From Mesorhizobium sp. WSM4311 (GTDB lineage Bacteria > Pseudomonadota > Alphaproteobacteria > Rhizobiales > Rhizobiaceae), in assembly GCF_002295115.1 (NCBI RefSeq), contig NZ_NSFV01000013.1, positions 1-64,000 on the forward strand: a stretch of 64,000 bases of DNA. The letters run 5' to 3'. A program made the position numbers and the translations under genes. Numbering within the stretch: position 1 is the stretch's first letter; every line of letters starts with the position of its first letter. This document shows positions 18,936 to 28,635 of the stretch, piece after piece. The notes beneath the pieces were generated by a model. That model worked only from the letters and a program-made list of their open reading frames with translations, was not told where the DNA came from and did not search any database.

Positions 18936-19603
18936 CCGCTGAATCGATGGGCGTTGCTGGTGAGCAGTTGCGGGCCAGCGCAAGAACGGCAGATTCGATC
19001 GGGTGGGGGCGATCCCCGGTCGAAAAGATCCTACCGATCTCGTTGCTCAGGCGCAGAAAACATGAGTTGCAGCACGCTCGCATCAGTTCGAGGCAAGCGT
19101 GTTAGGGAGCGACATCACCAAGGGTGTCGGCGTTGCAGCATAAATCGGAGACCATGAGAGTCAGGCTATGAACCGGCCCCGGCTTTCGGATGCCTTACGG
19201 CCCTCGCGCGTCGGCCGCGAGTGAACTATGATCCGCATGGGTGTGGGGCTGGAGGAGAAGGTCGTCGGCTCAGTCAGGCTAACGTCGCTCCAAGCACTGG
19301 TAAGAAGCCCTATCCGCGGTCTGAGAATTACCCAAATTGATCTCTCGTGAGGCAGTTGTTGCAGCTGCATTCCGTCGAGACGCTTCAGTGATCCGCGAGA
19401 ATGGCTCGCGATCTCTGCGTGAATCGCGGTTTGGCGCAGGAATGCGGCGTGGGAGACCGAATGTTAGACCAAAGTCGGCACGAGCACCGTGTAAAATGGG
19501 CAGGTCAGCGCAGACCAGTCTGGCGGCATTCTTACCCTTGCCGGAACGATCGCCTGAACAAGGTAGCTCAACCGCCGTCCGCACTCCCAGGAGAGAAAGC
19601 CAT
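18936..19603. other. Leader region of the aminotransferase operon
   Basis: Between the divergently transcribed lrp and aminotransferase genes. No gene is supported. An open frame extends upstream of 19604 to 19337 but has no family similarity and no ribosome site, so it is treated as untranslated leader. The ribosome site CAGGAGAGAAAG precedes 19604. Confidence 0.5.
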
Positions 19604-20782
19604 ATGCTTCCCTTGGACATCCTCCGAAAGGAGTTTCCAGCCACAGCAAACGCCATCTACATGGATGTCGCGAACCAGGGCCTCATATCAAGCACAACAT
19701 TGGCTTCAATCGAGCCTCATTTGAACAATCGGCTGCATGGCCTAAACGACGAAGAAAGAATGCTCGAACACGTCGAGCGTACTCGCGCTAGGTTCGCACA
19801 ATTTATCAATTCAGATCACGATGAAATTGCAATTACCAAGAATGCATCGGAAGGCATCAACATCATCGCTAATGCGATCGATTGGAGAGATGGAGACAAC
19901 GTCGTTCTATGCCCAAAATTGGAACACGCAAATAATATCTTGCCATGGATTCAGATCAGAGACCGCTACAATGTCGAGTTGCGAGTCGTAGAGCCGGATA
20001 ACGGCTCAATTCCCCCTGATGCATTCGTAAAGGCGATTGATTCTCATACCCGCGTTGTTGCCTTGGCGACGGTGACGATGGTTCCGGGGTTTCGGACCGT
20101 CATGGAGCAGATATCCGAAGCCTGTAGGCACTACGGTGCATTTCTTTTGGCGGACGCGACGCAATCTGTTGGGATACTCCACACCGACGTCAATCGACTT
20201 GGCGTAGACGGTGTAGCAGTGTCCACTGTGAAGGGTTTGATGGGTCTTTATGGATCGGGTTTTTTATATTGCCGTAAAGAATGGGCCGATCGGCTGAGCC
20301 CGGCCTATCTTGCGCGCTTCAGCGTAGATTTCGGAAACGCGCCAGAATCAGCTCCGGTACCTAGTTTTGTAAAGTTGCGCTCTGGCGCGCCCCGCTTTGA
20401 TATCGGGCATTACAACTTCCCTGGCATGTTGGCTGCATATGCATCAATGGGCCAGCTACTTGATATCGGAACCGAGGCGATCGACCAGAGCGTTACCTCA
20501 CTCGCAAAACGTATGGCCACTGGTCTCTTAGATATCGGGCTTCCGGTCTGCGGCGGGCCACCAGGCGCTCACACTGGAAGTATCGTAGCCGTTGGCGATT
20601 CCAGCGATCTTGTTGAAGGGCGCCCAGTCGACGCCCGCATTCGGTCGCTTCACGAGCATTTCACGAAGAACGGGGTAATCGTCTCAATACGCAGAGGCAT
20701 GCTCCGGTTTTCCCTGCATCTTTACAACACCGCCGATGAAGTCGATCGCGTAATCAATCTGGCCAAGAGCTGGTCGAAGTAA
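19604..20782 (+). CDS. Class V aminotransferase-family PLP enzyme
   Basis: 392 residues from the ATG at 19604, which has CCAGGAGAGAAAG upstream. Fold-type I motifs: ITKNASEGINIIANAI for the cofactor phosphate, ADATQSVGILHTDV with the aspartate that contacts the pyridine nitrogen, and STVKGLMGLYGSGF with the Schiff-base Lys210. This group includes isopenicillin-N-epimerase-like and cysteine-desulfurase-like enzymes that transaminate, racemise or lyse amino acids. There is no desulfurase cysteine loop, so sulfur mobilisation is unlikely. Followed after 36 bases by the M20 peptidase gene, so the two form an operon. It may release or epimerise the amino acid made by the hydrolases (inference). 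Confidence 0.88.
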   Translation: MLPLDILRKEFPATANAIYMDVANQGLISSTTLASIEPHLNNRLHGLNDEERMLEHVERTRARFAQFINSDHDEIAITKNASEGINIIANAIDWRDGDNVVLCPKLEHANNILPWIQIRDRYNVELRVVEPDNGSIPPDAFVKAIDSHTRVVALATVTMVPGFRTVMEQISEACRHYGAFLLADATQSVGILHTDVNRLGVDGVAVSTVKGLMGLYGSGFLYCRKEWADRLSPAYLARFSVDFGNAPESAPVPSFVKLRSGAPRFDIGHYNFPGMLAAYASMGQLLDIGTEAIDQSVTSLAKRMATGLLDIGLPVCGGPPGAHTGSIVAVGDSSDLVEGRPVDARIRSLHEHFTKNGVIVSIRRGMLRFSLHLYNTADEVDRVINLAKSWSK

Positions 20783-20818
20783 GAGCGACACGGCTAGTTC
20801 ATGCACACAGGAGAGTAC

Positions 20819-21967
20819 ATGTCGACCCAGAGCGCCGAGACTATCGGACTTCTCCAAGATCTTATAAAGATCGAGAGCATCAATCCATCGCTGTCGCCAA
20901 AAGGTAGTGGAGAGCAAGGTGTAGCCAAGTTCCTCGAGGGTTTTTGCAAGGAGCGGAAGCTGGCTTACGGGATACAGGAGGTGGCCGATGGTCGCTCGAA
21001 TTTCCTGACCTGGGTACCTGGGAAAGAACCCGATAGGCGTATTCTATTCATTGCTCATATGGATACCGTTCCTATCGATAGGTGGGAATCAGATCCATTC
21101 TCGGGTGAGCAACGGGACGGGCGAATATATGGGCGAGGTAGCTGCGACACAAAAGGCTCACTTGCAGCTATGTTGATTGCGCTTAGCTCACTTGGTGAAC
21201 GGCAGCCCCGGGCCACGGTTGTTGTGGCAGCCAGCATTGACGAAGAGTACCGCAAACTTGGCGCCCGCGCTATAGCCGATTCCGGTGTCGCTTATGAGGG
21301 TGCGGTAGTCGGTGAACCCACCGAATTAGAGCTCGTTGTAGCTCACATGGGTTCTGTCCGCTGGCAAATCGAGGTTCAGGGTGTACCGGCTCATACGTCG
21401 AAGCCTCATCTCGGAGTGAACGCGATCACGGGCATGGCCAAGGTGGTATTGGCACTTGATGAGCACCATCGATCCCTTGTGTCTCGGGCGCAGCACCCAT
21501 TGGTAGGGTCATCACAGCTGACCGTGAGCCTCATCGAAGGAGGTTTGGAACTTACCACTGTACCGCCGGTATGCCGTATCTGGGTCGATCGGCGTCTCAT
21601 ACCCGGGGAGCGGCCGCAGGACGCGTTGGCGGAGGTAGAAAGCATACTGGAAGGCCTTCGCCAGGGCGAAGACAAGATCAATGTTCGGTCATTGCTTCCC
21701 GCATTGGAAGACCCGCCTCCAATCAGTTCCGGGTCGAGCAAAATTGCAGCAGTCGCAGGAGCGGCTTGTGCCCACGTCGCGGGGACCGGAGAGCAGAAGG
21801 GAGCCACCGGCGGCTCGGATGCAAATCAGCTGTCATTGGCTGGGATCCCGTGTGTGATTATCGGACCCGGGCGTACTGCCCAAGCCCATACGAACAACGA
21901 GTTCGTTGAAATCGATCAACTGACCAAGGCTGCTGATTTGTACCAGAGAATCATGCTCACATATTAG
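20819..21967 (+). CDS. M20-family peptidase, ArgE/DapE type
   Basis: 382 residues from the ATG at 20819, preceded by ACAGGAGAG; an upstream in-frame ATG at 20801 overlaps that site. Metal-binding motifs are FIAHMDTVPID, GRGSCDTKGSLAAML, SIDEEY and GGSDANQLS. It resembles ArgE/DapE/carboxypeptidase G2-type enzymes that deacylate N-acyl amino acids or split small peptides. The dimerisation domain begins near VRWQIEVQGVPAHTSKPHLGVNAI. Second gene of an operon with the class V aminotransferase. It belongs to a different M20 subgroup from the genes at 16695 and 47036. Confidence 0.9.
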   Translation: MSTQSAETIGLLQDLIKIESINPSLSPKGSGEQGVAKFLEGFCKERKLAYGIQEVADGRSNFLTWVPGKEPDRRILFIAHMDTVPIDRWESDPFSGEQRDGRIYGRGSCDTKGSLAAMLIALSSLGERQPRATVVVAASIDEEYRKLGARAIADSGVAYEGAVVGEPTELELVVAHMGSVRWQIEVQGVPAHTSKPHLGVNAITGMAKVVLALDEHHRSLVSRAQHPLVGSSQLTVSLIEGGLELTTVPPVCRIWVDRRLIPGERPQDALAEVESILEGLRQGEDKINVRSLLPALEDPPPISSGSSKIAAVAGAACAHVAGTGEQKGATGGSDANQLSLAGIPCVIIGPGRTAQAHTNNEFVEIDQLTKAADLYQRIMLTY

Positions 21968-22368
21968 GAGTGGCCGGCCTGATGGGGGTGCTCAAACCCC
22001 GTCCATTGGGCCGCGGACGCCCCGGATGCTGCATGAGCGTGGCGGCCGCAACGTCCCGATCTTCGCTGGTCTCGTCGGCGCTTCCCACGTAGATCTTGCC
22101 GCCCGTGCTTGAAATTCTGTTGCGACAGGCAGAGTGCGTCTTCACCATAGGGAGGGCATGATCTTCCACCGGAGACGCAGAGCCACCGAAAATTTGGCGC
22201 TCATATGCGGATAACGTACGGCAAGTGCCTAGGAAATGCAGATTTTCCGCGACAAGAAGAAATCCTCGGGGAAAACAGCCTCTTGTGACGTGATACGAAG
22301 AGAAAGTATGCGGACAGGACGAATGCCTGATCCGTTCGAGGAATGCCTGTTTTGAAGGACTCGACGAG
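21968..22368. other. Intergenic region carrying a palindromic motif
   Basis: About 400 bases before the M24 gene, no coding potential recognised. It holds the motif at 22216-22230, so it is probably the promoter region of the M24 gene. Confidence 0.5.
22216..22230. promoter_or_regulatory. Candidate operator GTACGGCAAGTGCCT
   Basis: Core GGCA-AG-TGCC is an inverted repeat. The same 15-mer with one change (A for G) occurs at 49510-49524 upstream of another catabolic/transport gene. It lies about 140 bases before the M24 start. Confidence 0.45.
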
Positions 22369-23547
22369 ATGAAATATGAGAAGCCATTTCCGCCCGAGGA
22401 GTTTCGGCGTCGTGTTCATGACGTGAAGCAGCGGATGGAGCGAGCGGGGCTGGACTTGCTGATCTGCCAGGATCCCGCGAATATGTATTGGCTTACCGGC
22501 TTTGACGGCTATTCGTTCTACGTGCCTCAGGTGGTCTTAGTGCATCTCCAGTCGGACATGCCCCTCTGGTTCGGACGTTTCGTCGATGTAAATTCCGCTT
22601 ATATAACGACGGATCTGCCTAGAGAAAATATAAGCTCATTTTCCGATCATAGACTTCAACATCCAGAATTACATCCATTTGACGATCTTTGCGAGCTTAT
22701 CAATTCGCGCGGCTGGGGATCTGATCGAATCGGTGTCGAGCTTAACGCCCACTTCTATACTGCCCGAGCACATCAACATCTCGTCAAAGGCCTTCCGAAT
22801 GCAAAATTCTCTGATAGCCGCGAATTAGTCAATTGGGCACGGCTTATAAAATCTGACCTTGAACTAGTCTACATGAGAGAAGCGGGCCACCTTGCAACGC
22901 ATACGATGCAGACGGCAATCGCTAACCTAAGGCCTGGAGTGCCGCAACATGAGGTCGTCGCGGAGGTGTACCGGGCCCAGACACGAGGGGTGGACGGTAA
23001 ATATGGCGACTCTAGCGGTCCTCCTCTTATCCAGACTAGCGAACAAACGAACGCTCCGCACCTCAGTTGGACCGAGGAGCCCTTGCCGACCTCTGGCCTG
23101 GTTCTCATGGAGTTCGGCGCCACCCGACGCCGCTACTGTGCGCCGCTGTGCCGCACCGTCCACATCGGAAAGCCACCCGCAGAGGTCTCGCGTCTTGCTG
23201 AGGTTATAGTGGAAGGCGGGGATGCTGTGCTCGAGATGGCAAAGCCTGGTACCGTCGTTGAGGAGCTTAATGCGGTGTGGCAAGATATCCTCAAGCGGAA
23301 CGGGTATATCAAGATAGGCCGCTCCGGCTATTCAATCGGACTCAACTTCCCGCCGGAATGGGGCGAACGCACGGTTAGTATTCGCGCGGGCGACAAGACC
23401 ATCCTACAACCAGGAATGTGCTTCCATTTTCAGTCGGGGGTTAGGCTCGAAGGGTTCGGCGCCGCCATCTCTGAATCATTTATTGTAACCGAAAGGGGCG
23501 GTGAGCGATTGGCAGATGTTGATCGCCGCTTGATCGTCGTGGACTAG
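22369..23547 (+). CDS. M24-family hydrolase, ectoine hydrolase (DoeA/EutD)-like
   Basis: 392 residues with the creatinase/aminopeptidase P fold. N-terminal domain starts near MKYEKPFPPEEFRRRV with DPANMYWLTGFDGYSFYV. The catalytic domain has APHLSW, the segment GRSGYSIGLNFPPEWGERT, GDKTILQPGMCFHF and ISESFIVTE. These match ectoine hydrolase DoeA/EutD, which opens the ectoine ring to N-acetyl-diaminobutyrate. The metal-ligand Asp pair of true M24 peptidases is missing (MEFGATRRRYCAPLCRT in place of a DFGA...D pattern) and the GHGIG histidine region is replaced, as in DoeA. It is probably a non-metal amide hydrolase. Genes for a semialdehyde dehydrogenase and class III aminotransferase follow. 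The exact substrate (ectoine or another cyclic amidine or amide) is not settled. Confidence 0.82.
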   Translation: MKYEKPFPPEEFRRRVHDVKQRMERAGLDLLICQDPANMYWLTGFDGYSFYVPQVVLVHLQSDMPLWFGRFVDVNSAYITTDLPRENISSFSDHRLQHPELHPFDDLCELINSRGWGSDRIGVELNAHFYTARAHQHLVKGLPNAKFSDSRELVNWARLIKSDLELVYMREAGHLATHTMQTAIANLRPGVPQHEVVAEVYRAQTRGVDGKYGDSSGPPLIQTSEQTNAPHLSWTEEPLPTSGLVLMEFGATRRRYCAPLCRTVHIGKPPAEVSRLAEVIVEGGDAVLEMAKPGTVVEELNAVWQDILKRNGYIKIGRSGYSIGLNFPPEWGERTVSIRAGDKTILQPGMCFHFQSGVRLEGFGAAISESFIVTERGGERLADVDRRLIVVD

Positions 23548-24520
23548 GTGATTTGGATGTGACCCAAATCGTTTTGCGATCTCACTGGGTCCGTTCGAAG
23601 CCGGTTGAAATTTGTTTCTGCGGCGAGCGGATGAACGGATCTAGCTTAAGGACGGCGCTGTCTGAGAGGTGCGGCATGCCCAACCTCTGGGACAGGAGAA
23701 TCTCGCCTAGCACATGAGTTCTCTGCATCAGCGGAGATTAAGATCCGTAGGCCGAAATGAGCCACCTGTGACGCGAGCGCGGCGTGAACGTTGCCCCATT
23801 CTACAAATGCGCGGATGACGCAAGAGGACTTAGCTTTTGAGGAGCATTGAGGACGAGTTTACGCGCGCCTGAAGCGGGCTCTTGCCAACCCTGCGCGCCG
23901 GTGGGAACGCGAGTATGGTCCGCCCCGTCCGTGCAACACGTCGCGACATCAGCACACGTTGTTCCCGATAGATGGCTCGGCAGCGAAGCTCGCCTTTTGC
24001 CCGGGGCTCGCTTCATCCTTTTCTGCTGTTTCGTGCGACTTCACCACTTCACCAAGTGAATGTCTGGGTTATCGCGGGGACCTCAATTTCGGGACCCCAA
24101 GACCTCCTTCCGAATGAAGTCGTCCGCGATGCCATCGTGTCTGAAGCGGTCGCGGTCACCCTGCACAGTGCCGGACGAAAGTAGCCTTGCGGCGAGTTCC
24201 GTCTAAGATTCGAGGCGGTTGCGCCTGCGTCAGTGCGCCTGATCGGTGTCGGTCGAGAACTTAATGCCACGAGGCCAGATCGGGAACTCGGGATCGGGAG
24301 ATCGGCGCTGGAACCAACTACTTTCCGCGCCGCCGGCGACCAGCGCGACCTTCGCTCGCGGTCGCTAAGCCTCCTGGCAAGTGAAGTTGTGAGCCGTGTC
24401 CAATTCTACGCGAATTGGCTGCTGTTTGCAGGAATGCAGCTAAAGGGGCATCAACTGCGCTGCCGATCGGCGCTGTGGCAGCAATAACCTAAAGGCATCA
24501 GCATACCATTGGAGTCTTAG
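23548..24520. other. Long intergenic region, no supported gene
   Basis: About 970 bases between the M24 gene and the dehydrogenase. Short open frames on both strands lack family similarity, ribosome sites and conserved motifs. It may hold decayed sequence or the promoter of the dehydrogenase-aminotransferase pair. Confidence 0.5.
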
Positions 24521-25999
24521 ATGAGGGGTACGTCAATCACGGCATTACGCAGGCTCAAACGGCCAGACCTTTTGCGTGGTGATGCGTATCTGAACGGCGC
24601 CTGGCTCTCCAAATCAGATACTCTTGCCGTGTTTGATCCTGCCAGCGGTGACGAGATCGCTCAAGTTGCGGCTTGCGCAGACGCCGACGTTGACGACGCG
24701 GTCCATTGCGCAAGAGCAGCGTTCCTCAAGTGGCGCGACATGCTTCCGTTACAGCGTGGTGCATATCTGCGGAAATGGGCGGCAGGCATGCGGGAGAGCG
24801 CCGAAGACCTGGCTGTCATCATAACGGCCGAGCAAGGAAAACCGATTGCTGAAGCCCGCGGCGAAGTTTCATACGCTGCCGGCTTTTTAGATTGGTTTGC
24901 AGGGGAAGGGGAGCGGGCTTACGGCGAAACGATTCCCAGCCATCTCCCCGCAAGCAGGCTGGCCGTGCATTTGCAGCCGATCGGGGTGACTGTCGCCATT
25001 ACGCCATGGAACTTCCCAGCGGCAATGATCACCAGAAAGGCTGGAGCTGCACTGGCCGCTGGCTGCACAATGATTGTAAAGCCGGCACCCGAAACGCCAC
25101 TGTCGGCCCTCGCGCTTGCCCGCCTTGCCGGGGATGCTGGCATTCCGCCCGGCGTGTTTCAGGTGATCACGGGCGAAGCTCCGCCACTTGCCAAACGGCT
25201 GTTGTTGCATACCCACGTGCGTGCGTTCTCTTTTACGGGCTCCACCGAGGTCGGCAGAATCCTTCTCGAGCAATCCGCGAAGACAGTGAAGAAAGTCTCG
25301 CTCGAACTTGGCGGCAATGCTCCTTTCATCCTTTTCGGCGATGCGCCGATCAACGCTGCGGTCGCCGGTTGCATGGCAGCCAAGTTCGCGACATCCGGTC
25401 AGGACTGTCTCGCGGCAAACCGGATTTATGTGCAGCGAGAGATTTACGAGCATTTTACGGAAAAATTTGCCGAGGCCACCAGTAAACTAAAGGTCGGGCA
25501 CGGATTGGAGCCAGGTGTCGACATCGGTCCGATGACAAAGACGTCTGGTGCTGACAAATGCAGGCACCAGGTTTCTGAGGCTCTAGCAGCCGGGGCTCGA
25601 ATGGTAGCAGGCGCACAGCACAATTCGCTTGGCGGGAACTTCGTCACGCCGGCCGTGCTTGCTAATGTGACCGATGACATGGTGATTGCGAAGGACGAAA
25701 CGTTTGGACCTGTCGCTGCAATCCTGCCCTTCGACGACGAACGGGAGGTGGTCGCGCGAGCCAACAATTCCGAGATGGGACTTGCGGCCTACGTCTATAC
25801 CCAAGATCTCAACCGAGCCATGCGGCTCTCCGACCGGCTCGAATATGGCATGGTTGCCGTGAATACTCCAAAATTTACGGGGCCGGGCATTCCGTTCGGC
25901 GGCTGGAAACAATCCGGCCTTGGTCGCGAGGGCTCAAGGCACGGTCTTATCGAATATCTCGAACCCAAATACCTCTGCATCGGCAACATCGCGGCCTGA
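24521..25999 (+). CDS. NAD(P)-dependent semialdehyde dehydrogenase (GabD/DoeC-like)
   Basis: 492-residue aldehyde dehydrogenase. Conserved parts: TPWNFPAAMITRKAGAALAAGC, FTGSTEVGR, LELGGNAPF with the general base Glu262, SGQDCLAANR with catalytic Cys296, and DETFGPVAAILPF. Best fit is the succinate-semialdehyde dehydrogenase group; DoeC (aspartate-semialdehyde oxidation in ectoine breakdown) belongs to it too. The ATG at 24521 follows GGAGTCTTAG. It ends 13 bases before the class III aminotransferase. The pair would convert an omega-amino group to an aldehyde and oxidise it to the acid. Cytoplasmic. Confidence 0.9.
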   Translation: MRGTSITALRRLKRPDLLRGDAYLNGAWLSKSDTLAVFDPASGDEIAQVAACADADVDDAVHCARAAFLKWRDMLPLQRGAYLRKWAAGMRESAEDLAVIITAEQGKPIAEARGEVSYAAGFLDWFAGEGERAYGETIPSHLPASRLAVHLQPIGVTVAITPWNFPAAMITRKAGAALAAGCTMIVKPAPETPLSALALARLAGDAGIPPGVFQVITGEAPPLAKRLLLHTHVRAFSFTGSTEVGRILLEQSAKTVKKVSLELGGNAPFILFGDAPINAAVAGCMAAKFATSGQDCLAANRIYVQREIYEHFTEKFAEATSKLKVGHGLEPGVDIGPMTKTSGADKCRHQVSEALAAGARMVAGAQHNSLGGNFVTPAVLANVTDDMVIAKDETFGPVAAILPFDDEREVVARANNSEMGLAAYVYTQDLNRAMRLSDRLEYGMVAVNTPKFTGPGIPFGGWKQSGLGREGSRHGLIEYLEPKYLCIGNIAA

Positions 26000-26012
26000 A
26001 AGGAAGCATTCA

Positions 26013-27416
26013 ATGACCATCAACATCAAAGAGATCACCGAAAAGGACCGCAACTCGGTCTTGCATCCTTTCACTCAGCTTAAAGATTTCGCCACTGGCA
26101 AGCTCGGCGACCCAACGATCGTGGTGACAGGGAAGGGGATCCGCATCCAGGACGCGCATGGCAACCAATTTATCGATGGCTTTGCCGGCCTATACTGCGT
26201 CAATGTCGGGTATGGCCGCACGGAAGTCGCCGATGCGATCTCGCGTCAGGCCTATCGCTTGGCGTATTACCACTCCTATGCGGCGCACACGACCGACGAG
26301 CTTGCGATCCTCTCCGATCGCCTTGTGAAGATGGCGCCGGGCAAGATGAGCAAGGTGTTCTATGGCATGTCCGGCTCGGATGCGAACGAGACCCAGGCCA
26401 AGCTTGTTTGGTACTACAACAACCTGCGTGGCAAGCCGACCAAAAAGAAGATCATCTCCCGTGAACGCGGCTATCACGGCTGCAGCGTCGTGTCGGGCTC
26501 GATGACGGGCATGAGCTTTTATCACGACCACATGGACCTGCCACTTCCGCAGATTGTTCACACGGGTGTTCCACATCATTACTGGGGCGCAACCCCGGGC
26601 GAAACCGAGCGCGAATTCTCCGCTCGCCGCGCCGCCGAGCTTGATCAGTTGATCGAGCGGCTCGGCCCGGACAACGTCGGCGCCTTCATTGGCGAGCCCG
26701 TCCTCGGCACAGGTGGTATCACGCCTCCGCCGGAAGGCTATTGGGAAGCGGTACAGACGGTCCTCAAAAAACATGATGTGCTGCTGATTGCCGATGAAGT
26801 GATCACAGGGTTCGGCCGCACCGGTTCCATGTTCGGCTCACAGCACTATGGCATCGAGCCAGACCTCATCACGATCGCTAAAGGTTTGACGTCGGCCTAC
26901 TTCCCGCTTTCAGCGGCAATCGTCGGTGAGAAGGTGTATAAAGTCCTGGAGGATGGAGCCGACAAGGTCGGGGCATTCTCGCACGGCTACACCTACTCTG
27001 GTCATCCGATCGGCGCCGCCGCGGCCAACGCGGTCCTCGATATTGTCGAGAAAGAAGACCTCCCCGGCAATGCGCGTGACGTCGGCGCGTTTTTCCAGGC
27101 GCAGTTGCAGGAGAGGTTCGCGCAGTTGCCGATCGTCGGCGAAGTGCGGGGCGTCGGTCTTATGGGCGCAATCGAGTTCGTTGCCGATCGCGACAATCGG
27201 AAGCGTTTCGATCCGGCGCTCAAGGTAGGTGCGCGAATCTCGAAGGCCGCCCGTGACCGTGGTCTTATCGCTCGGGCCATGCCGCACGGGGACATTTTGG
27301 GCTTTGCTCCGCCGCTGGTTACAACCAAAGCTGAGGCGGAGGAGATTGTTGCAATCGCAGAAAGCGCCGTGCGCTCGGTTATGGATGAGCTTGTTCGCGA
27401 GAGTGAGAAAATCTGA
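26013..27416 (+). CDS. Class III aminotransferase (omega-amino acid / DoeD-like)
   Basis: 467 residues from the ATG at 26013, preceded by GAAAGGAAG. PLP motifs: FAGLYCVNVGYGR, GMSGSDANETQAKL for phosphate binding, RGYHGCSVVSGSMTG, LIADEVITGFGRTG with the cofactor aspartate, and TIAKGLTSAYFPLSA with Schiff-base Lys290. It transaminates a terminal amine such as GABA, beta-alanine, putrescine or 2,4-diaminobutyrate to a semialdehyde, the substrate of the dehydrogenase encoded just upstream. DoeD in ectoine degradation is of this class. The small gap and same strand point to an operon with the dehydrogenase. Confidence 0.92.
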   Translation: MTINIKEITEKDRNSVLHPFTQLKDFATGKLGDPTIVVTGKGIRIQDAHGNQFIDGFAGLYCVNVGYGRTEVADAISRQAYRLAYYHSYAAHTTDELAILSDRLVKMAPGKMSKVFYGMSGSDANETQAKLVWYYNNLRGKPTKKKIISRERGYHGCSVVSGSMTGMSFYHDHMDLPLPQIVHTGVPHHYWGATPGETEREFSARRAAELDQLIERLGPDNVGAFIGEPVLGTGGITPPPEGYWEAVQTVLKKHDVLLIADEVITGFGRTGSMFGSQHYGIEPDLITIAKGLTSAYFPLSAAIVGEKVYKVLEDGADKVGAFSHGYTYSGHPIGAAAANAVLDIVEKEDLPGNARDVGAFFQAQLQERFAQLPIVGEVRGVGLMGAIEFVADRDNRKRFDPALKVGARISKAARDRGLIARAMPHGDILGFAPPLVTTKAEAEEIVAIAESAVRSVMDELVRESEKI

Positions 27417-27561
27417 ATGAGTTGGGCCATCTTGTCGTAATCAAGGCGCAAACTCAAGCGACGGCCTGATCGGCTTGCGGGGCTGCCAGCTGAGCTGGTG
27501 CCGCGTTCCGCTCATTGAGTTTTCGGCGGAATTCAATGCAGACACTGCTCAGGAGGAACTG

Positions 27562-28455
27562 GTGGCCAATTCGACCGCACTCAATCCCTGGGAATGGCCT
27601 GAAAGCCATTGGCGGCGGCGCATCAACAAAGTCAGAGCGGGCAAGGCACTAAGACCAATGTGGCCCGGCGGTAAACGCTGTGCCTTCGCCATCTCGTTCG
27701 ACGTCGATCATGAGTCGAACGAATTGCGCAGGGGAGGGCGATCGCTAAGCAGATTATCCTGGGGTCAGTACGGGAGCCGACGAGGGATGCCTCGGGCTTT
27801 GGAACTCTTGAGAAAGTACGACGTTCCGGCGAGTTTTTTCGTTCCCGCTGTGATCGCTCAGTTGTATCCAGACGAGCAACGCGCAGTTGTCGATGAAGGC
27901 CATGAAATTGGCATGCACGGCTGGATACACGAGCTAAACTCGGAACTGAGCGCAGAGAGCGAGCGCTCTTTAATGATGAGGAGTGCCGACACTCTTGAAA
28001 AAATCACTTCCAAACGCCCGACGGGAATTCGAACGCCTTCCTGGGATTTTTCCGACGCAACTCTACGGATCATACGTGAAACCGGATTGACATACGACTC
28101 ATCCCTTATGGCCGATGATAGTTGCTATGAGCTGCTGGAAGACGAGGAACCCACGGGAGTGATTGAAATACCGGTCGAATGGATTCGAGACGATGCCACT
28201 TATCTTTGGATGAGTCCCGATGGGTCTTCACGGCCAGATTTATCAGTCGACGACGTGCTTTCTGTATTTATTCGGGAGTTCGAAGGGGCCTATCAAGATG
28301 CCGATTTATTTCAGCTGACTCTGCATCCACACGTCATTGGATATCGCTCACGGATCTGGATCGTAGAAGAATTAATTCGACGCGCCAAAGCAAAGGGTGA
28401 CGTTTGGTTCGCCACACATCATCAGGTCGCCGAGCGTGCGTCCTCATGTCTCTGA
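27562..28455 (+). CDS. Polysaccharide deacetylase-family (CE4, PuuE/PgdA-like) hydrolase
   Basis: About 297 residues from a GTG at 27562 preceded by AGGAGG; the frame is open further upstream without a ribosome site. NodB-fold motifs are present: the aspartates in SFDVDHES, the metal histidines in MHGWIHEL (H-x3-H), RTPSWDFS and LTLHPHVIG. The arrangement resembles the cytoplasmic PuuE allantoinase / Helicobacter PgdA branch rather than secreted chitin deacetylases; no signal peptide is visible. Members hydrolyse C-N bonds in N-acetyl groups or cyclic amides, in line with the other amidohydrolases here. It follows the aminotransferase after 145 bases and precedes two SDR pseudogenes. Confidence 0.85.
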   Translation: MANSTALNPWEWPESHWRRRINKVRAGKALRPMWPGGKRCAFAISFDVDHESNELRRGGRSLSRLSWGQYGSRRGMPRALELLRKYDVPASFFVPAVIAQLYPDEQRAVVDEGHEIGMHGWIHELNSELSAESERSLMMRSADTLEKITSKRPTGIRTPSWDFSDATLRIIRETGLTYDSSLMADDSCYELLEDEEPTGVIEIPVEWIRDDATYLWMSPDGSSRPDLSVDDVLSVFIREFEGAYQDADLFQLTLHPHVIGYRSRIWIVEELIRRAKAKGDVWFATHHQVAERASSCL

Positions 28456-28635
28456 AAACTCTCAGACAGGAACGCCGGTAGAGTGCGGTGTTCTTGGGGC
28501 GGCGCAAGCCGTCCTGCGCCTCGACCGTTGCGGCGGTCACCAATGGATTTGGAATGACGCGGATCATCCGCTGTCCGGTATTCGCTTTCAGAGCGGGTAC
28601 AGTGGGAGTTCTTATCTTGGAGGAGGACTACAATC

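Noticed and set aside
22369..23547. Annotation as proline dipeptidase (Xaa-Pro aminopeptidase)
   Set aside because: The metal-ligand residues needed for that activity are absent; ectoine-hydrolase-like family fits better.
26190..26774. 194-codon minus-strand frame
   Set aside because: Antisense to the class III aminotransferase, no recognisable domain.
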